A stretch of 58,818 nt of DNA from assembly GCA_900317755.1 (NCBI GenBank), contig ONHZ01000016.1:1-58818 (forward strand), written 5' to 3'. The notes beneath the pieces are model-generated. The model was given only the letters and a program-made list of their open reading frames with translations. It did no database searches and had not been told where the DNA came from. The position numbers and the translations under genes are program-made. Origin of the DNA: an uncultured Lachnospiraceae bacterium. Lineage in GTDB: Bacteria > Bacillota > Clostridia > Lachnospirales > Lachnospiraceae. Shown piece by piece: positions 36,296 through 45,409 of this stretch; position 1 is the first letter of the stretch; each line of letters begins with the position of its first letter.

Positions 36296-37672
36296 ATGAT
36301 AGAAAGAAAGAAACCGGAGCTTCTTGTTCCGGCTGGCGGAATTGAGACATTAAAGACAGCAGTGCTTTATGGTGCTGAGGCTGTTTATATGGGTGGAGAC
36401 GCTTACGGTCTCAGGGCAAATGCGAAGAATTTTTCAGATGAGGATTTGAAAAAGGCTGTCAAATTCTGCCATGAGAGAGGTGTAAAGGTTTACATCACTG
36501 CAAATATTTATGCCCACAATTATGACATCGAAGGCATAAAGGAATATTTCAAAAAGCTTCAGAATGAAATTCGTCCTGATGCAGTCCTGATTTCAGATCC
36601 GGGCATGTTTTCTCTTGCAAGGGAATATATGCCAGATATCGATCTTCATATTTCAACCCAGGCGAATACGACGAATTACATGAGCGTGCTCTTCTGGGTG
36701 AAGGAAGGCGCAAAGCGAATTGTGACAGCCCGCGAACTTTCGCTTAAGGAAATAAAGGAGATTCGCGAGCATATTCCGGACGATATCGAAATCGAGAGCT
36801 TCGTACATGGTGCGATGTGCATTTCCTATTCCGGACGATGCCTACTTTCGAATTATTTTACAGGACGTGACTCAAACAGAGGCGAATGCACGCATCCATG
36901 CAGGTGGAAATATACGGTACTTGAGAAAGATACTGCTGGCGTTCAAAAAAACGGCAGCAATGAAGAGGCAGCCGGGGCAGCAGGCAGTTCCGAAAACAGC
37001 ACATTCAACAACCCAACACATCTTGTCGACGAGAATCATGAATACTATCTCGAAGAGGACGAGCGCCCGGGCGAATATCTTCCGGTCTTCGAGAACGAGC
37101 GCGGCACCTACATCATGAATTCCAAGGATCTCTGTATGATCGACCACATCCCGGAGCTTGTAGATGCTGGCATCGACAGCTTCAAGATTGAGGGCAGGAT
37201 GAAGAATCCGCTCTATGTCGCAACAGTTGCCCGTACCTACAGGATGGCAATTGATGCCTATTTCAGAAGTGAGGATGAGTACAGAAAGCTTCTTCCATGG
37301 CTGAATGAGCAGATTGCTTCCTGCACCTACAGGAAATTTACGACTGGCTTTTATTTTGGAAAGCCGGGTAGCGACGAGCAGATTTATGACAACAATACAT
37401 ACGTAAATGCATATACCCTTATTGGCATTGTCGAAGAAGTAAAAGATGACGGGCGCGTTCGTTTTTATCAGAAGAACAAGTTCTCTGTTGGCGAGACAAT
37501 CGAGATCATGAAGCCGGACGGACAGAACATTGAGACAAAGGTAGTATCCATAAGGGATGATGAGGGAAATGAGATGGAATCTGCCCCTCATCCTTTACAA
37601 ATACTTTATGTTTTGTTTGATACGAAGCCGCAAAAATATGATATACTTCGAAGAAGCGAATTAAAAAAATAA
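36296..37672 (+). CDS. trhP: Peptidase U32-family tRNA hydroxylation protein TrhP
   Basis: 458 residues. The start KPELLVPAGGIETLKTAVLYGA and the motif SGRCLLSNYFTGRDSNRGEC (a four-cysteine iron-sulfur site with CTHPCRW) identify the U32 family. Despite the name, RlhA/TrhP members hydroxylate RNA: TrhP makes ho5U34 in tRNA, the substrate of the TrmR-like enzyme encoded just upstream. The pair would make mo5U34, which widens wobble reading. A Gly/Ala/Asn-rich, acidic insertion at about 218-262 follows the cysteine motif and is not usual for the family. Confidence 0.88.
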   Translation: MIERKKPELLVPAGGIETLKTAVLYGAEAVYMGGDAYGLRANAKNFSDEDLKKAVKFCHERGVKVYITANIYAHNYDIEGIKEYFKKLQNEIRPDAVLISDPGMFSLAREYMPDIDLHISTQANTTNYMSVLFWVKEGAKRIVTARELSLKEIKEIREHIPDDIEIESFVHGAMCISYSGRCLLSNYFTGRDSNRGECTHPCRWKYTVLEKDTAGVQKNGSNEEAAGAAGSSENSTFNNPTHLVDENHEYYLEEDERPGEYLPVFENERGTYIMNSKDLCMIDHIPELVDAGIDSFKIEGRMKNPLYVATVARTYRMAIDAYFRSEDEYRKLLPWLNEQIASCTYRKFTTGFYFGKPGSDEQIYDNNTYVNAYTLIGIVEEVKDDGRVRFYQKNKFSVGETIEIMKPDGQNIETKVVSIRDDEGNEMESAPHPLQILYVLFDTKPQKYDILRRSELKK

Positions 37673-37688
37673 TGCGTAATATTACGCA
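37673..37688. promoter_or_regulatory. Perfect 16-base palindrome after trhP
   Basis: TGCGTAATATTACGCA is fully self-complementary and begins at the base after the trhP stop codon, 55 bases before the lactonase gene. It may be a regulator site or a small cruciform. It is too AT-rich at the tip to be a normal terminator. Confidence 0.35.
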
Positions 37689-37742
37689 GAAGATGTAAAG
37701 AATTAGGCACGACAAAGGCATTTTCTAGAAAGGAAGCTTATT

Positions 37743-38810
37743 ATGGCAGCCGCAAAAAAGTATGTAGCTTATGTAGGTACATATACCCATTCAAACAGCG
37801 TGGGCATTCATGTTTATGATGTTGATACAAAAAAGGGAGCGCTTACTGAGAGAAGCGTTGCGCCGATAAACAATCCATCATTTCTTACTACGTCTCATAA
37901 TGGCAAGTACCTTTATTCCATCGCTGATGAGGGCGTAGCTGCCTTCAGTATTGATGAAAATGGTGACCTTACAAAGATCAACCAGCAGTGGATTGGCGGC
38001 ATGAGAGGCGACTATGTTGAGGTCGATTCGAAGAACCGTTTCCTTTTTGTAGGCGGCTATCATGACGGAAGAGTCACAATGATGAAATTAAATTCTGATG
38101 GCTCAATCGGCGATATTTCCTGCGGCATTTTCCAGAGCGGCCTTCCCATCAGCGCATCAGAAAAGCGTCTCGACCACCCGAAGGTTACCTGTGTCAAGCT
38201 TACCCCTGATGAGAAATATCTGCTTGCTGCAGACCTTGGACTTCACATGGTAAAGGTTTATAAAATCGATTATGAACTTGGAAAGCTCGAGCTTGAGGAC
38301 ATCATCCGCTGCTCAATGGATTCAGGTCCGAGAGCCCTTCATTTTTCAAAGGATGGCAAATTCCTTTATGTCCTTACAGAGCTTGCGAATGCAATCGAAA
38401 TTTATAAATATAGTGGAGAGAATAACCAGACACTTTTTGAATTAGTAAAGATTGTTCCTACACTGAAAAAGGATTTTCCGGCAGCAGGTTCTACCAGTTT
38501 TGATTTCACTGCTGATGACAAGTACTGCCTTGTCACTGTAGATGCATTAAATACTGTCACTGTTTTTGCAAGAAATGCAGAGGATGGAACGCTTTCTTAT
38601 GAATTTGAAACTATGGTAAGCGGTGATTATCCAAAGTCAATCGGTGTTCTTCCAGGTAATGAATTCTATGCTGTATTAAATCACGACACAAACGAAATCC
38701 GTACCTTCAAGGTATTTCCAGAAAAGAAATGTGCACTTATGGAAAATAAGCCTGTCAAGGTTTCTACACCAAACTGTATTGATATCGTTGCATTAGGCGG
38801 AGAAGGCTGA
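37743..38810 (+). CDS. Lactonase family protein (6-phosphogluconolactonase-like beta-propeller)
   Basis: 355 residues with repeated beta-propeller blades (YVGTYTHSNSVGIHVY, FLTTSHNGKYLYSI, VKLTPDEKYLLAADLGLHMV, DFTADDKYCLVTV). This is the Pgl/YkgB-type lactonase family, which opens 6-phosphogluconolactone or related lactones; some members have other or unknown substrates. No other pentose phosphate gene is near. AAAGGAAG precedes the start, and the stop TGATG overlaps the start of aroC, so the two are co-translated. That coupling to the shikimate pathway has no obvious biochemical reason. Confidence 0.85.
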   Translation: MAAAKKYVAYVGTYTHSNSVGIHVYDVDTKKGALTERSVAPINNPSFLTTSHNGKYLYSIADEGVAAFSIDENGDLTKINQQWIGGMRGDYVEVDSKNRFLFVGGYHDGRVTMMKLNSDGSIGDISCGIFQSGLPISASEKRLDHPKVTCVKLTPDEKYLLAADLGLHMVKVYKIDYELGKLELEDIIRCSMDSGPRALHFSKDGKFLYVLTELANAIEIYKYSGENNQTLFELVKIVPTLKKDFPAAGSTSFDFTADDKYCLVTVDALNTVTVFARNAEDGTLSYEFETMVSGDYPKSIGVLPGNEFYAVLNHDTNEIRTFKVFPEKKCALMENKPVKVSTPNCIDIVALGGEG

Positions 38811-39904
38811 TGGCAGGCTCGCTATATGGGAAAAATTTCCGTGTGATGACCTTCGGCGAATCCCATGGTCCAGCCATCGGTGCAGTAGTAGACGGCTGCC
38901 CTGCAGGACTTGAATTAAGTGCCGAGGACATCCAGCCCTTCCTTGACAGGCGCCGCCCTGGCCAGTCCCGCTTCACGACGAAGAGAAATGAGAAGGATGA
39001 GGTCGAGATTCTTTCAGGCGTTTTTGAAGGGAAAACACTTGGCACTCCGATTGCAATGGTCATTAGAAACACAGATCAGCATTCGAAGGATTATTCAGAC
39101 ATACAGAATGTATACAGACCAGGCCATGCAGACTATGGCTTCGATGCAAAGTACGGTTTCCGTGATTACAGAGGCGGTGGAAGATCTTCTGCAAGAGAGA
39201 CAATTGGCCGTGTTCTTGCAGGCGCAATCGCATCAAAATTATTGGCATCTGTCGGCGTTACGGTAACAGCATATTCAAAGGCAATAGGACCTTTTGAAAT
39301 TACGAAGTTCGACCGCAATGAAATCATGAAGAATCCGCTCTATATGCCGGATAGTGAGATGTCTGAAAAAGCGCAGTCTTACCTTACTGAAAAAATGAGT
39401 GAATGTGACTCAGTCGGCGGCATCGTTGAGTGCAGGATTGATGGGCTCAAAGCTGGCATCGGTGAGCCAGTGTTTGACAAATTAGATGCTGCTCTGTCGC
39501 AGGCGATCATGTCAATCGGCGCCGTAAAGGGCTTTGAAATCGGCGATGGCTTTGCAGCTTCAAAGGCAGTAGGAAGTACGAATAATGATTCGTTTTATAC
39601 CGACGACGATGGTGTCATCAAAAAACGCACGAACCATGCAGGCGGCATCTTAGGCGGCATCAGTGATGGAAGTGAAATCATCTTCCGCGCAGCAATCAAG
39701 CCTACGCCTTCTATTTCAAAGGAACAGGAGACTGTGAATTCTTCCGGCGAGAATGTCAAAATCGTCATCAAGGGCCGCCACGATCCGATCATCGTGCCCC
39801 GTGCAGTCGTAGTCGTTGAATCCATGGCTTGCGTAACGGTACTCGACCTTATGCTTTCAAATATGAGCGCACGGGAGAGTTATTTTCAGGACTTTTATTC
39901 TTGA
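38810..39904 (+). CDS. aroC: Chorismate synthase
   Basis: 364 residues with all three chorismate synthase signatures: GESHGPAIGAVVDG, the RPGHADYGFDAKYGFRDYRG block with GGGRSSARET, and R-rich FMN/EPSP contacts such as RRRPGQSR. It converts EPSP to chorismate, using reduced FMN. The start overlaps the lactonase stop by one base. A large structured repeat follows the gene and may terminate it. Confidence 0.97.
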   Translation: MAGSLYGKNFRVMTFGESHGPAIGAVVDGCPAGLELSAEDIQPFLDRRRPGQSRFTTKRNEKDEVEILSGVFEGKTLGTPIAMVIRNTDQHSKDYSDIQNVYRPGHADYGFDAKYGFRDYRGGGRSSARETIGRVLAGAIASKLLASVGVTVTAYSKAIGPFEITKFDRNEIMKNPLYMPDSEMSEKAQSYLTEKMSECDSVGGIVECRIDGLKAGIGEPVFDKLDAALSQAIMSIGAVKGFEIGDGFAASKAVGSTNNDSFYTDDDGVIKKRTNHAGGILGGISDGSEIIFRAAIKPTPSISKEQETVNSSGENVKIVIKGRHDPIIVPRAVVVVESMACVTVLDLMLSNMSARESYFQDFYS

Positions 39905-39913
39905 ACTTATGAT

Positions 39914-40159
39914 AAACTCGAGCGGAGTAAAAAAATGATACATCTGCAAAAACCATGACTCGGACGTCGGTACTTAGCGAATGCGAGAAAGAGCACTATG
40001 CTGCGCAGCAGCATTTTAATGTGCTCTGACGACATGCCACGATTTCGAGAAATCGTGGCGATACCTTAGCGTCTGATATAGCGTGAGCTTAGTACCGCTA
40101 CGTCGAGTCATGAGTGGGAACGGGTTTTTCAGATGTACATTTTTTTGCGACGTGAGTTT
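39914..40159 (+). repeat. Nested palindromic intergenic element, copy C
   Basis: The outer arms and core match copy B at 27631-27788 closely (left core from 39957; right core CTTAGTACCGCTACGTCGAG; tail GAACGGGTTTTTCAG). At the tip it carries an extra 75-base module made of two hairpins, GAGCAC...GTGCTC around GCTGC/GCAGC, and CCACGATTTC/GAAATCGTGG. That module is the one found at 1-75 in the other orientation. It fills nearly the whole aroC-tgt gap. Confidence 0.88.
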
Positions 40160-40188
40160 GTATATTATTATTTTTAGAAAGTTATAGT

Positions 40189-41322
40189 ATGTACGAAATA
40201 AATAATATCGACGGGCGCGCAAAGACAGGCATCCTTACGACAGTGCATGGCACGGTGAGGACGCCTTGTTTTATGAATGTGGCAACGCAGGGAGCAATCA
40301 AGGGTGCGGTTTCGACCGAGGATCTCGAAGGAATCGGAACCCAGATCATGCTTTCAAATACCTACCACCTGCACCTTCGTCCGACAGACACACTGATAAA
40401 AGAATATGGCGGCCTGCACAAGTTCACAGTCTGGAACAAGCCAATACTTACGGATTCAGGCGGCTTCCAGGTCTTTTCTCTGGCTGACCTTCGCTCCATA
40501 AAGGAAGAGGGCGTTACGTTCAAGTCTCATCTCGACGGCCACAGGATTTTCATGGGACCTGAGGAAAGCATGACGATTCAGTCAAACCTTGGCTCCACGA
40601 TTGCGATGGCGTTTGACGAATGTCCGTCATCAAAGTCTGAAAGAGAATATGTTGAGAAATCAGTTGCAAGGACAACGCGCTGGCTCATCCGCTGCAAGAA
40701 AAAGATGGACGAACTGAACCAGCAGGAGGATACGATCAATAAAAACCAGCTTCTCTTTGGAATAAATCAGGGTGCAGTCTTTGATGACATCAGGATTGCC
40801 CAGGCAAAGGAGATTGCTGACATGAATCTTGACGGCTATGCCCTTGGCGGACTTGCAGTCGGTGAGACCGCAGAGGAAATGTACCATATCCTTGATGTCA
40901 CGATTCCTTATCTTCCGCAGAACAAGCCTACGTATCTCATGGGTGTCGGTACGCCTGAAAACATCCTGCGCTCAGTATATTATGGCGTCGACTTCTTTGA
41001 CTGTGTATATCCGTCGAGAAATGGCAGGCATGGACATGCATACACATCTCATGGCAGGCTGAATCTCTTAAATAAGAAATTTGAAAAGGATGAGCGTCCG
41101 CTTGAGGAAGGCTGTGACTGCCCATGCTGCAGGAGATATTCTAGGGCGTATGTACATCATCTGATGAAGTCTGGAGAGATGCTTGGCATGCGGCTTCTGG
41201 TACTCCACAATCTCAGGTTTTACAACAAACTGATGGAAGAAATTCGTGCAGCCATTGATGAGCACAGGTATGAAAGTTTCATGAAAGAAAGAATCGAGAT
41301 GCTTCACGAGAACGATTCGTGA
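40189..41322 (+). CDS. tgt: tRNA-guanine transglycosylase (queuine tRNA-ribosyltransferase)
   Basis: 377 residues. TIM-barrel motifs: LSNTYHLHLRP, LTDSGGFQVFSL with the catalytic Asp region, GGLAVGE, FFDCVYPSRNGRHGHAYT with the second Asp, and the zinc site CDCPCC with the following His. It swaps G34 for preQ1 in GUN-anticodon tRNAs. No clear SD sequence precedes the ATG; the structured repeat ends 30 bases upstream. yajC follows, the common bacterial tgt-yajC order. Confidence 0.95.
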   Translation: MYEINNIDGRAKTGILTTVHGTVRTPCFMNVATQGAIKGAVSTEDLEGIGTQIMLSNTYHLHLRPTDTLIKEYGGLHKFTVWNKPILTDSGGFQVFSLADLRSIKEEGVTFKSHLDGHRIFMGPEESMTIQSNLGSTIAMAFDECPSSKSEREYVEKSVARTTRWLIRCKKKMDELNQQEDTINKNQLLFGINQGAVFDDIRIAQAKEIADMNLDGYALGGLAVGETAEEMYHILDVTIPYLPQNKPTYLMGVGTPENILRSVYYGVDFFDCVYPSRNGRHGHAYTSHGRLNLLNKKFEKDERPLEEGCDCPCCRRYSRAYVHHLMKSGEMLGMRLLVLHNLRFYNKLMEEIRAAIDEHRYESFMKERIEMLHENDS

Positions 41323-41393
41323 CAATTCACATTTTTTCTTTATTTGTATATGTTAATTTCATTGTATTTGCTTTCTAATCCTTTACAATTTTC

Positions 41394-41422
41394 TTGCATA
41401 CATTTTAAATTTAGGATAGAAT
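41394..41422 (+). promoter_or_regulatory. Promoter between tgt and yajC
   Basis: TTGCAT (41394-41399), 17 bases, TAGAAT (41417-41422), 39 bases before the yajC start. Confidence 0.55.
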
Positions 41423-41460
41423 AGCAAGGTATTTTGTTTATTTGGAGGTAATTAGGTATT

Positions 41461-41889
41461 ATGCAGTTATTTTTAAGTTCATCCGGATCCGCATCAGGTG
41501 CTACTTTCTCTCTTATCATCTGGATGGTCATTATTTTCGGTTTCATGTATTTCTTCATGATTCGCCCTCAGAGGAAGGAGCAGAAGAATAAGGATGCCAT
41601 GATAAAGGAACTTGCTATTGGAGATACAGTTCTTACGACAAGCGGCTTCTATGGCGTCGTAATTGATATTTCAAAGGACCAGGATACAGTCATTGTAGAG
41701 TTTGGTTCAAACAGAAACTGCAGAATTCCTATGCAGACAGCCGCCATCTCAGCAGTAGAAAAGCCTGAAGATGCGAAGAAGGCAGAGGAAGACGCAAAGA
41801 AGGAAGCTGAAGAAAAGAAAGCCAAAGATGCTGCCAAGAAGGAAAAGGCTGCTTCCAAATCAAAGGATAAAAAGTCAGTAAAGAGTTGA
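41461..41889 (+). CDS. yajC: Preprotein translocase subunit YajC
   Basis: 142 residues. One N-terminal membrane helix (ATFSLIIWMVIIFGFMYFF) is followed by the family motif MIRPQRKEQKN and LAIGDTVLTTSGFYGVVIDI. YajC associates with SecDF and YidC. The last 45 residues are an Ala/Lys/Glu-rich charged tail, much longer than in E. coli YajC (110 aa). GGAGGT precedes the ATG. It probably has its own promoter as well as read-through from tgt. Confidence 0.93.
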   Translation: MQLFLSSSGSASGATFSLIIWMVIIFGFMYFFMIRPQRKEQKNKDAMIKELAIGDTVLTTSGFYGVVIDISKDQDTVIVEFGSNRNCRIPMQTAAISAVEKPEDAKKAEEDAKKEAEEKKAKDAAKKEKAASKSKDKKSVKS

Positions 41890-41902
41890 GTTTTATTTTA
41901 TC

Positions 41903-43678
41903 ATGACTATTTATAATGTTCTGAATCTCTTTGGAGGACTTGCACTTTTCCTATTCGGAATGCAGGTCATGGGAGAGGGACTTACAAAGACAGCTGGAAG
42001 CAAGCTTGAGTACATACTAGAGCAGCTTTCAAATACAAGGTTTAAGGGACTTCTCTTAGGCATTGGCGTCACGGCCATCATCCAGTCATCCTCAGCGACG
42101 ACTGTTATGGTTGTCGGCTTTGTTAATGCCGGGATTATGAAGCTTTCCCAGGCAGTCGGTATCATCATGGGTGCAAATATCGGTACCACGGTTACCGCAT
42201 GGATTTTAAGTCTTACCGGACTTTCTTCCTCCAGCCCTATTGTTGCAATATTCATGCCGAAGACCTTCGTACCGGTGCTTGCTGTCATCGGAATCATTTT
42301 TTATGCATTTACGAAAAGCGATGCTAAGAAGGATATCGGAATTATTCTTCTTGGTTTTTCAGTTTTGATGTATGGCATGGAAGGCATGAGCAGTGCGGTT
42401 TCGCCTCTTGCTGACGACCCGAGGTTTACGAACTTTATGATTAAGTTCTCAAATCCTTTCTTAGGACTTTTAATGGGACTTGTCGTTACTGCCATTATCC
42501 AGAGTTCGTCTGCATCTGTTGGTATTCTGCAGGCACTCTGTGTGACCGGCGTCGTTCCGTATTCAGTTGTCATTCCTATTATTTTGGGACAGAATATAGG
42601 AACCTGCATCACGGCTGTCATTTCTTCCATCGGTGGCAAAGTGAATGCAAAGAGAGCTGCAATGATTCATGTTTACTTAAATGTCATCGGCGCATTTCTC
42701 TTCATGGCAATTTTTTATACGCTGAATGCATTTATTCATTTTGGATTTTTGTCGAATGCGGCAAGCCCGGTTGGTATTGCCATCATACATTCGGCCTTCA
42801 ATATTTTCGTAGTTGCCGTTCTTTTCCCATTCGGTGACAAGATCGTGCAGCTTGCTACAGTTACGATTCGTGACAAGGCAGAAGAAGAGGAAGAGGTTGT
42901 TGAGAAAAATGAAAGCGATGTTCTTTCACTTCTTGATGACAGATTTCTTGAGCGTCCGGCTTTCGCTGTTGGACAGTGTGAGACAGTTGCACATGAGATG
43001 GCAAACCTTACAAATGAATCGCTTACGAGGGCGACTTCATTACTACTTTCTTATGACAAGAAGATATATAAAGAAGTCATTGCAGATGAGACAGAAATCG
43101 ATACCTTCGAAGACGTCATTGGTTCCTATTTGGTAAAGGTTAGTTCGAAGTCGCTTTCTGCTGAAGACAGCAAGAAGATTTCAATTATCCTCCATTGCAT
43201 GAGCGATTTCGAAAGAATATCAGATCATGCGAGAAATCTTGCCGAGAGCAGCCAGAAGCTTTCTCAGAAGGGACTTTCCTTCTCTGACAAGGCTGTTGAT
43301 GAGCTTTCGGTTTACATTAGTGCGATCAATGAAATCGTTTCAATGTCAAAGGACTTGTTTATCAATAAGGACGTTGACCTTGCAAAAAAGGTTGAGCCAC
43401 TCGAGGAAGTCATTGACAACATTAATGAAAAGGCCAGAAAGCATCATTTCAAGAGGCTTCAGAAGGGCAAGTGCACACTTGAGTGCGGCATGGTTTATGA
43501 GGACATTCTCACAGACTTAGAGAGAATTTCCGACCACTGCTCGAACATTGCTGTATGCCTGATTGAGATAAAGAATAATACATACGATACGCATGAATAC
43601 ATTGATTCCCTGAAGGAATCCCAGACAGATGAATTTAGGAAATTATGCAGTGAATATGATAAGAAGTTTCACATTTAA
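41903..43678 (+). CDS. Na/Pi cotransporter family protein with C-terminal PhoU-like domain
   Basis: 591 residues. The membrane half (about 1-310) has the two inverted Na/Pi-cotransporter repeats, each with the QSSSA motif ([16 protein letters not shown] and [16 protein letters not shown]), and GANIGTT / GQNIGTC. The cytoplasmic half (about 340-591) is helical with the PhoU-like pattern [11 protein letters not shown] and [11 protein letters not shown]. It probably imports phosphate with sodium and senses phosphate status, as in Vibrio NptA relatives. It begins 13 bases after yajC. Confidence 0.9.
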   Translation: MTIYNVLNLFGGLALFLFGMQVMGEGLTKTAGSKLEYILEQLSNTRFKGLLLGIGVTAIIQSSSATTVMVVGFVNAGIMKLSQAVGIIMGANIGTTVTAWILSLTGLSSSSPIVAIFMPKTFVPVLAVIGIIFYAFTKSDAKKDIGIILLGFSVLMYGMEGMSSAVSPLADDPRFTNFMIKFSNPFLGLLMGLVVTAIIQSSSASVGILQALCVTGVVPYSVVIPIILGQNIGTCITAVISSIGGKVNAKRAAMIHVYLNVIGAFLFMAIFYTLNAFIHFGFLSNAASPVGIAIIHSAFNIFVVAVLFPFGDKIVQLATVTIRDKAEEEEEVVEKNESDVLSLLDDRFLERPAFAVGQCETVAHEMANLTNESLTRATSLLLSYDKKIYKEVIADETEIDTFEDVIGSYLVKVSSKSLSAEDSKKISIILHCMSDFERISDHARNLAESSQKLSQKGLSFSDKAVDELSVYISAINEIVSMSKDLFINKDVDLAKKVEPLEEVIDNINEKARKHHFKRLQKGKCTLECGMVYEDILTDLERISDHCSNIAVCLIEIKNNTYDTHEYIDSLKESQTDEFRKLCSEYDKKFHI

Positions 43679-43701
43679 GGATTAAAGAAGGGACTTACAT
43701 T

Positions 43702-45324
43702 ATGACAAAGTACGTTTTTGTGACAGGCGGAGTCGTTTCAGGACTCGGCAAAGGAATAACTGCTGCATCACTCGGAAGATTACTCAAGATGAGAGGATAC
43801 AAGGTAGCTTCTCAGAAGCTCGATCCTTATATCAATGTAGATCCGGGAACAATGAGTCCCTACCAGCATGGCGAGGTTTATGTCACGGAAGATGGTGCAG
43901 AGACAGACCTTGACCTTGGACATTACGAGAGATTCATCGATGAGAACCTGAACCAGTACTCAAACCTCACGACAGGAAAGGTTTACTGGAATGTTCTTAA
44001 CCGAGAGAGACGTGGTGATTACCTTGGCCAGACAGTCCAGGTCATCCCTCATATTACGGATGAGATCAAGCACTTCATCTACATGGGAGCTGAGAGCTCA
44101 AAAGCAGATGTGCTCATTACAGAAATCGGCGGAACGACCGGTGATATCGAGTCCCAGCCATTCCTTGAAGCCATCAGACAGGTATATACTGAAAAAGGTC
44201 CGGAGAACTGCCTTTTCATTCATGTTACACTTGTTCCATACATCACAGGCTCTGATGAGCTGAAGTCAAAGCCTACCCAGCATTCGGTAAAGGAGCTTAG
44301 GTCACTTGGTATTTCACCTAACATCATCGTTACCCGTGCTGACAAGCCGTTACCTTCATCCATCAAGAATAAGATTTCACTTTTCTGTAATGTAAAGAAA
44401 GACTGCGTTATCGAAAACAGCACAGTTGATGTTCTTTATGAGGCACCGCTGATGCTTCATGAGCAGGGTCTTGACAATGTCGTATGCCGTGAGCTTGGCC
44501 TCACATCAAAGGAGCCGGATCTCACTGAGTGGCGTGAGATGGTTCAGAATATTAAGACACTTTCGAAGTCTGTTAAAGTCGGTCTTGTTGGAAAATATGT
44601 GGCCCTTCATGATGCCTATCTTTCAGTCAGGGAAGCTCTTTACCATGGTGGCTATAAGAACGGCTCCACAGTAGACATCGAGTGGATTGATTCTGAGAAA
44701 CTCACTCCTGAAAATGTATCTGAGAAGCTTAAAGGTCTTGACGGAATCATCGTTCCAGGCGGCTTTGGCGACAGAGGAATCGAAGGAATGGTCGCAGCTG
44801 CAAAATATGCCAGAGAGAATAATATTCCATATCTTGGTCTCTGCCTTGGCATGCAGATCGAGGTCATTGAATTTGCCCGCGATGTCTGCGGAATTGAAGA
44901 CGCAAACAGTGGTGAGTTCACGCCAAATGGCAAGAATAATGTCATCGACATCATGGAAGAGCAGATGGCTGTCAGACGTAAGGGCGGCACCATGAGACTT
45001 GGCGCATATCCATGCAAGATTAAGGACGGAACAATTCTTAAGGATGCCTATGGCGTAAATGAAGTAGAAGAGCGTCACAGACACAGGTTTGAATTTAACA
45101 ACAATTACCGTACAGAGTTTGAGAATAATGGCCTTGTTCTCTGCGGAACATCACCTGATGATGAAATCGTAGAGGCAGTTGAGGTAAAGGATAATCTTTT
45201 CCACGTAGGTGTACAGTTCCATCCTGAATTTAAGTCAAGGCCAAATAAGCCGCATCCGCTTTTCGCAAAGTTTATTGAATCATGCCTTAAGTACAAGGAA
45301 ACAAACGAGGAAGCTGAAGACTAA
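43702..45324 (+). CDS. pyrG: CTP synthase
   Basis: 540 residues. The synthetase domain begins [18 protein letters not shown] and has [23 protein letters not shown], cited in part as [18 protein letters not shown]. The glutaminase domain has the Cys of GLCLGMQ and the His/Glu of QFHPEFKS. It makes CTP from UTP, ATP and glutamine. GAAGGGACTTACATT precedes the ATG, a fair ribosome binding site. Normal length and no anomalies. Confidence 0.98.
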   Translation: MTKYVFVTGGVVSGLGKGITAASLGRLLKMRGYKVASQKLDPYINVDPGTMSPYQHGEVYVTEDGAETDLDLGHYERFIDENLNQYSNLTTGKVYWNVLNRERRGDYLGQTVQVIPHITDEIKHFIYMGAESSKADVLITEIGGTTGDIESQPFLEAIRQVYTEKGPENCLFIHVTLVPYITGSDELKSKPTQHSVKELRSLGISPNIIVTRADKPLPSSIKNKISLFCNVKKDCVIENSTVDVLYEAPLMLHEQGLDNVVCRELGLTSKEPDLTEWREMVQNIKTLSKSVKVGLVGKYVALHDAYLSVREALYHGGYKNGSTVDIEWIDSEKLTPENVSEKLKGLDGIIVPGGFGDRGIEGMVAAAKYARENNIPYLGLCLGMQIEVIEFARDVCGIEDANSGEFTPNGKNNVIDIMEEQMAVRRKGGTMRLGAYPCKIKDGTILKDAYGVNEVEERHRHRFEFNNNYRTEFENNGLVLCGTSPDDEIVEAVEVKDNLFHVGVQFHPEFKSRPNKPHPLFAKFIESCLKYKETNEEAED

Positions 45325-45409
45325 ATATTAAAATAAGTATGATGATGTCAATGGCGTATTCTGTTTTTCACCATGCATCATCATTCTTTCGTGTTAGGGG
45401 GAGAAATTT

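Noticed and set aside
40016-40222. Minus-strand reading frame of 68 codons
   Set aside because: Product of repeat copy C, overlapping the tgt start; no ribosome binding site.
44623-45084. Minus-strand frame of 153 codons inside pyrG
   Set aside because: Antisense shadow of a strongly conserved gene.
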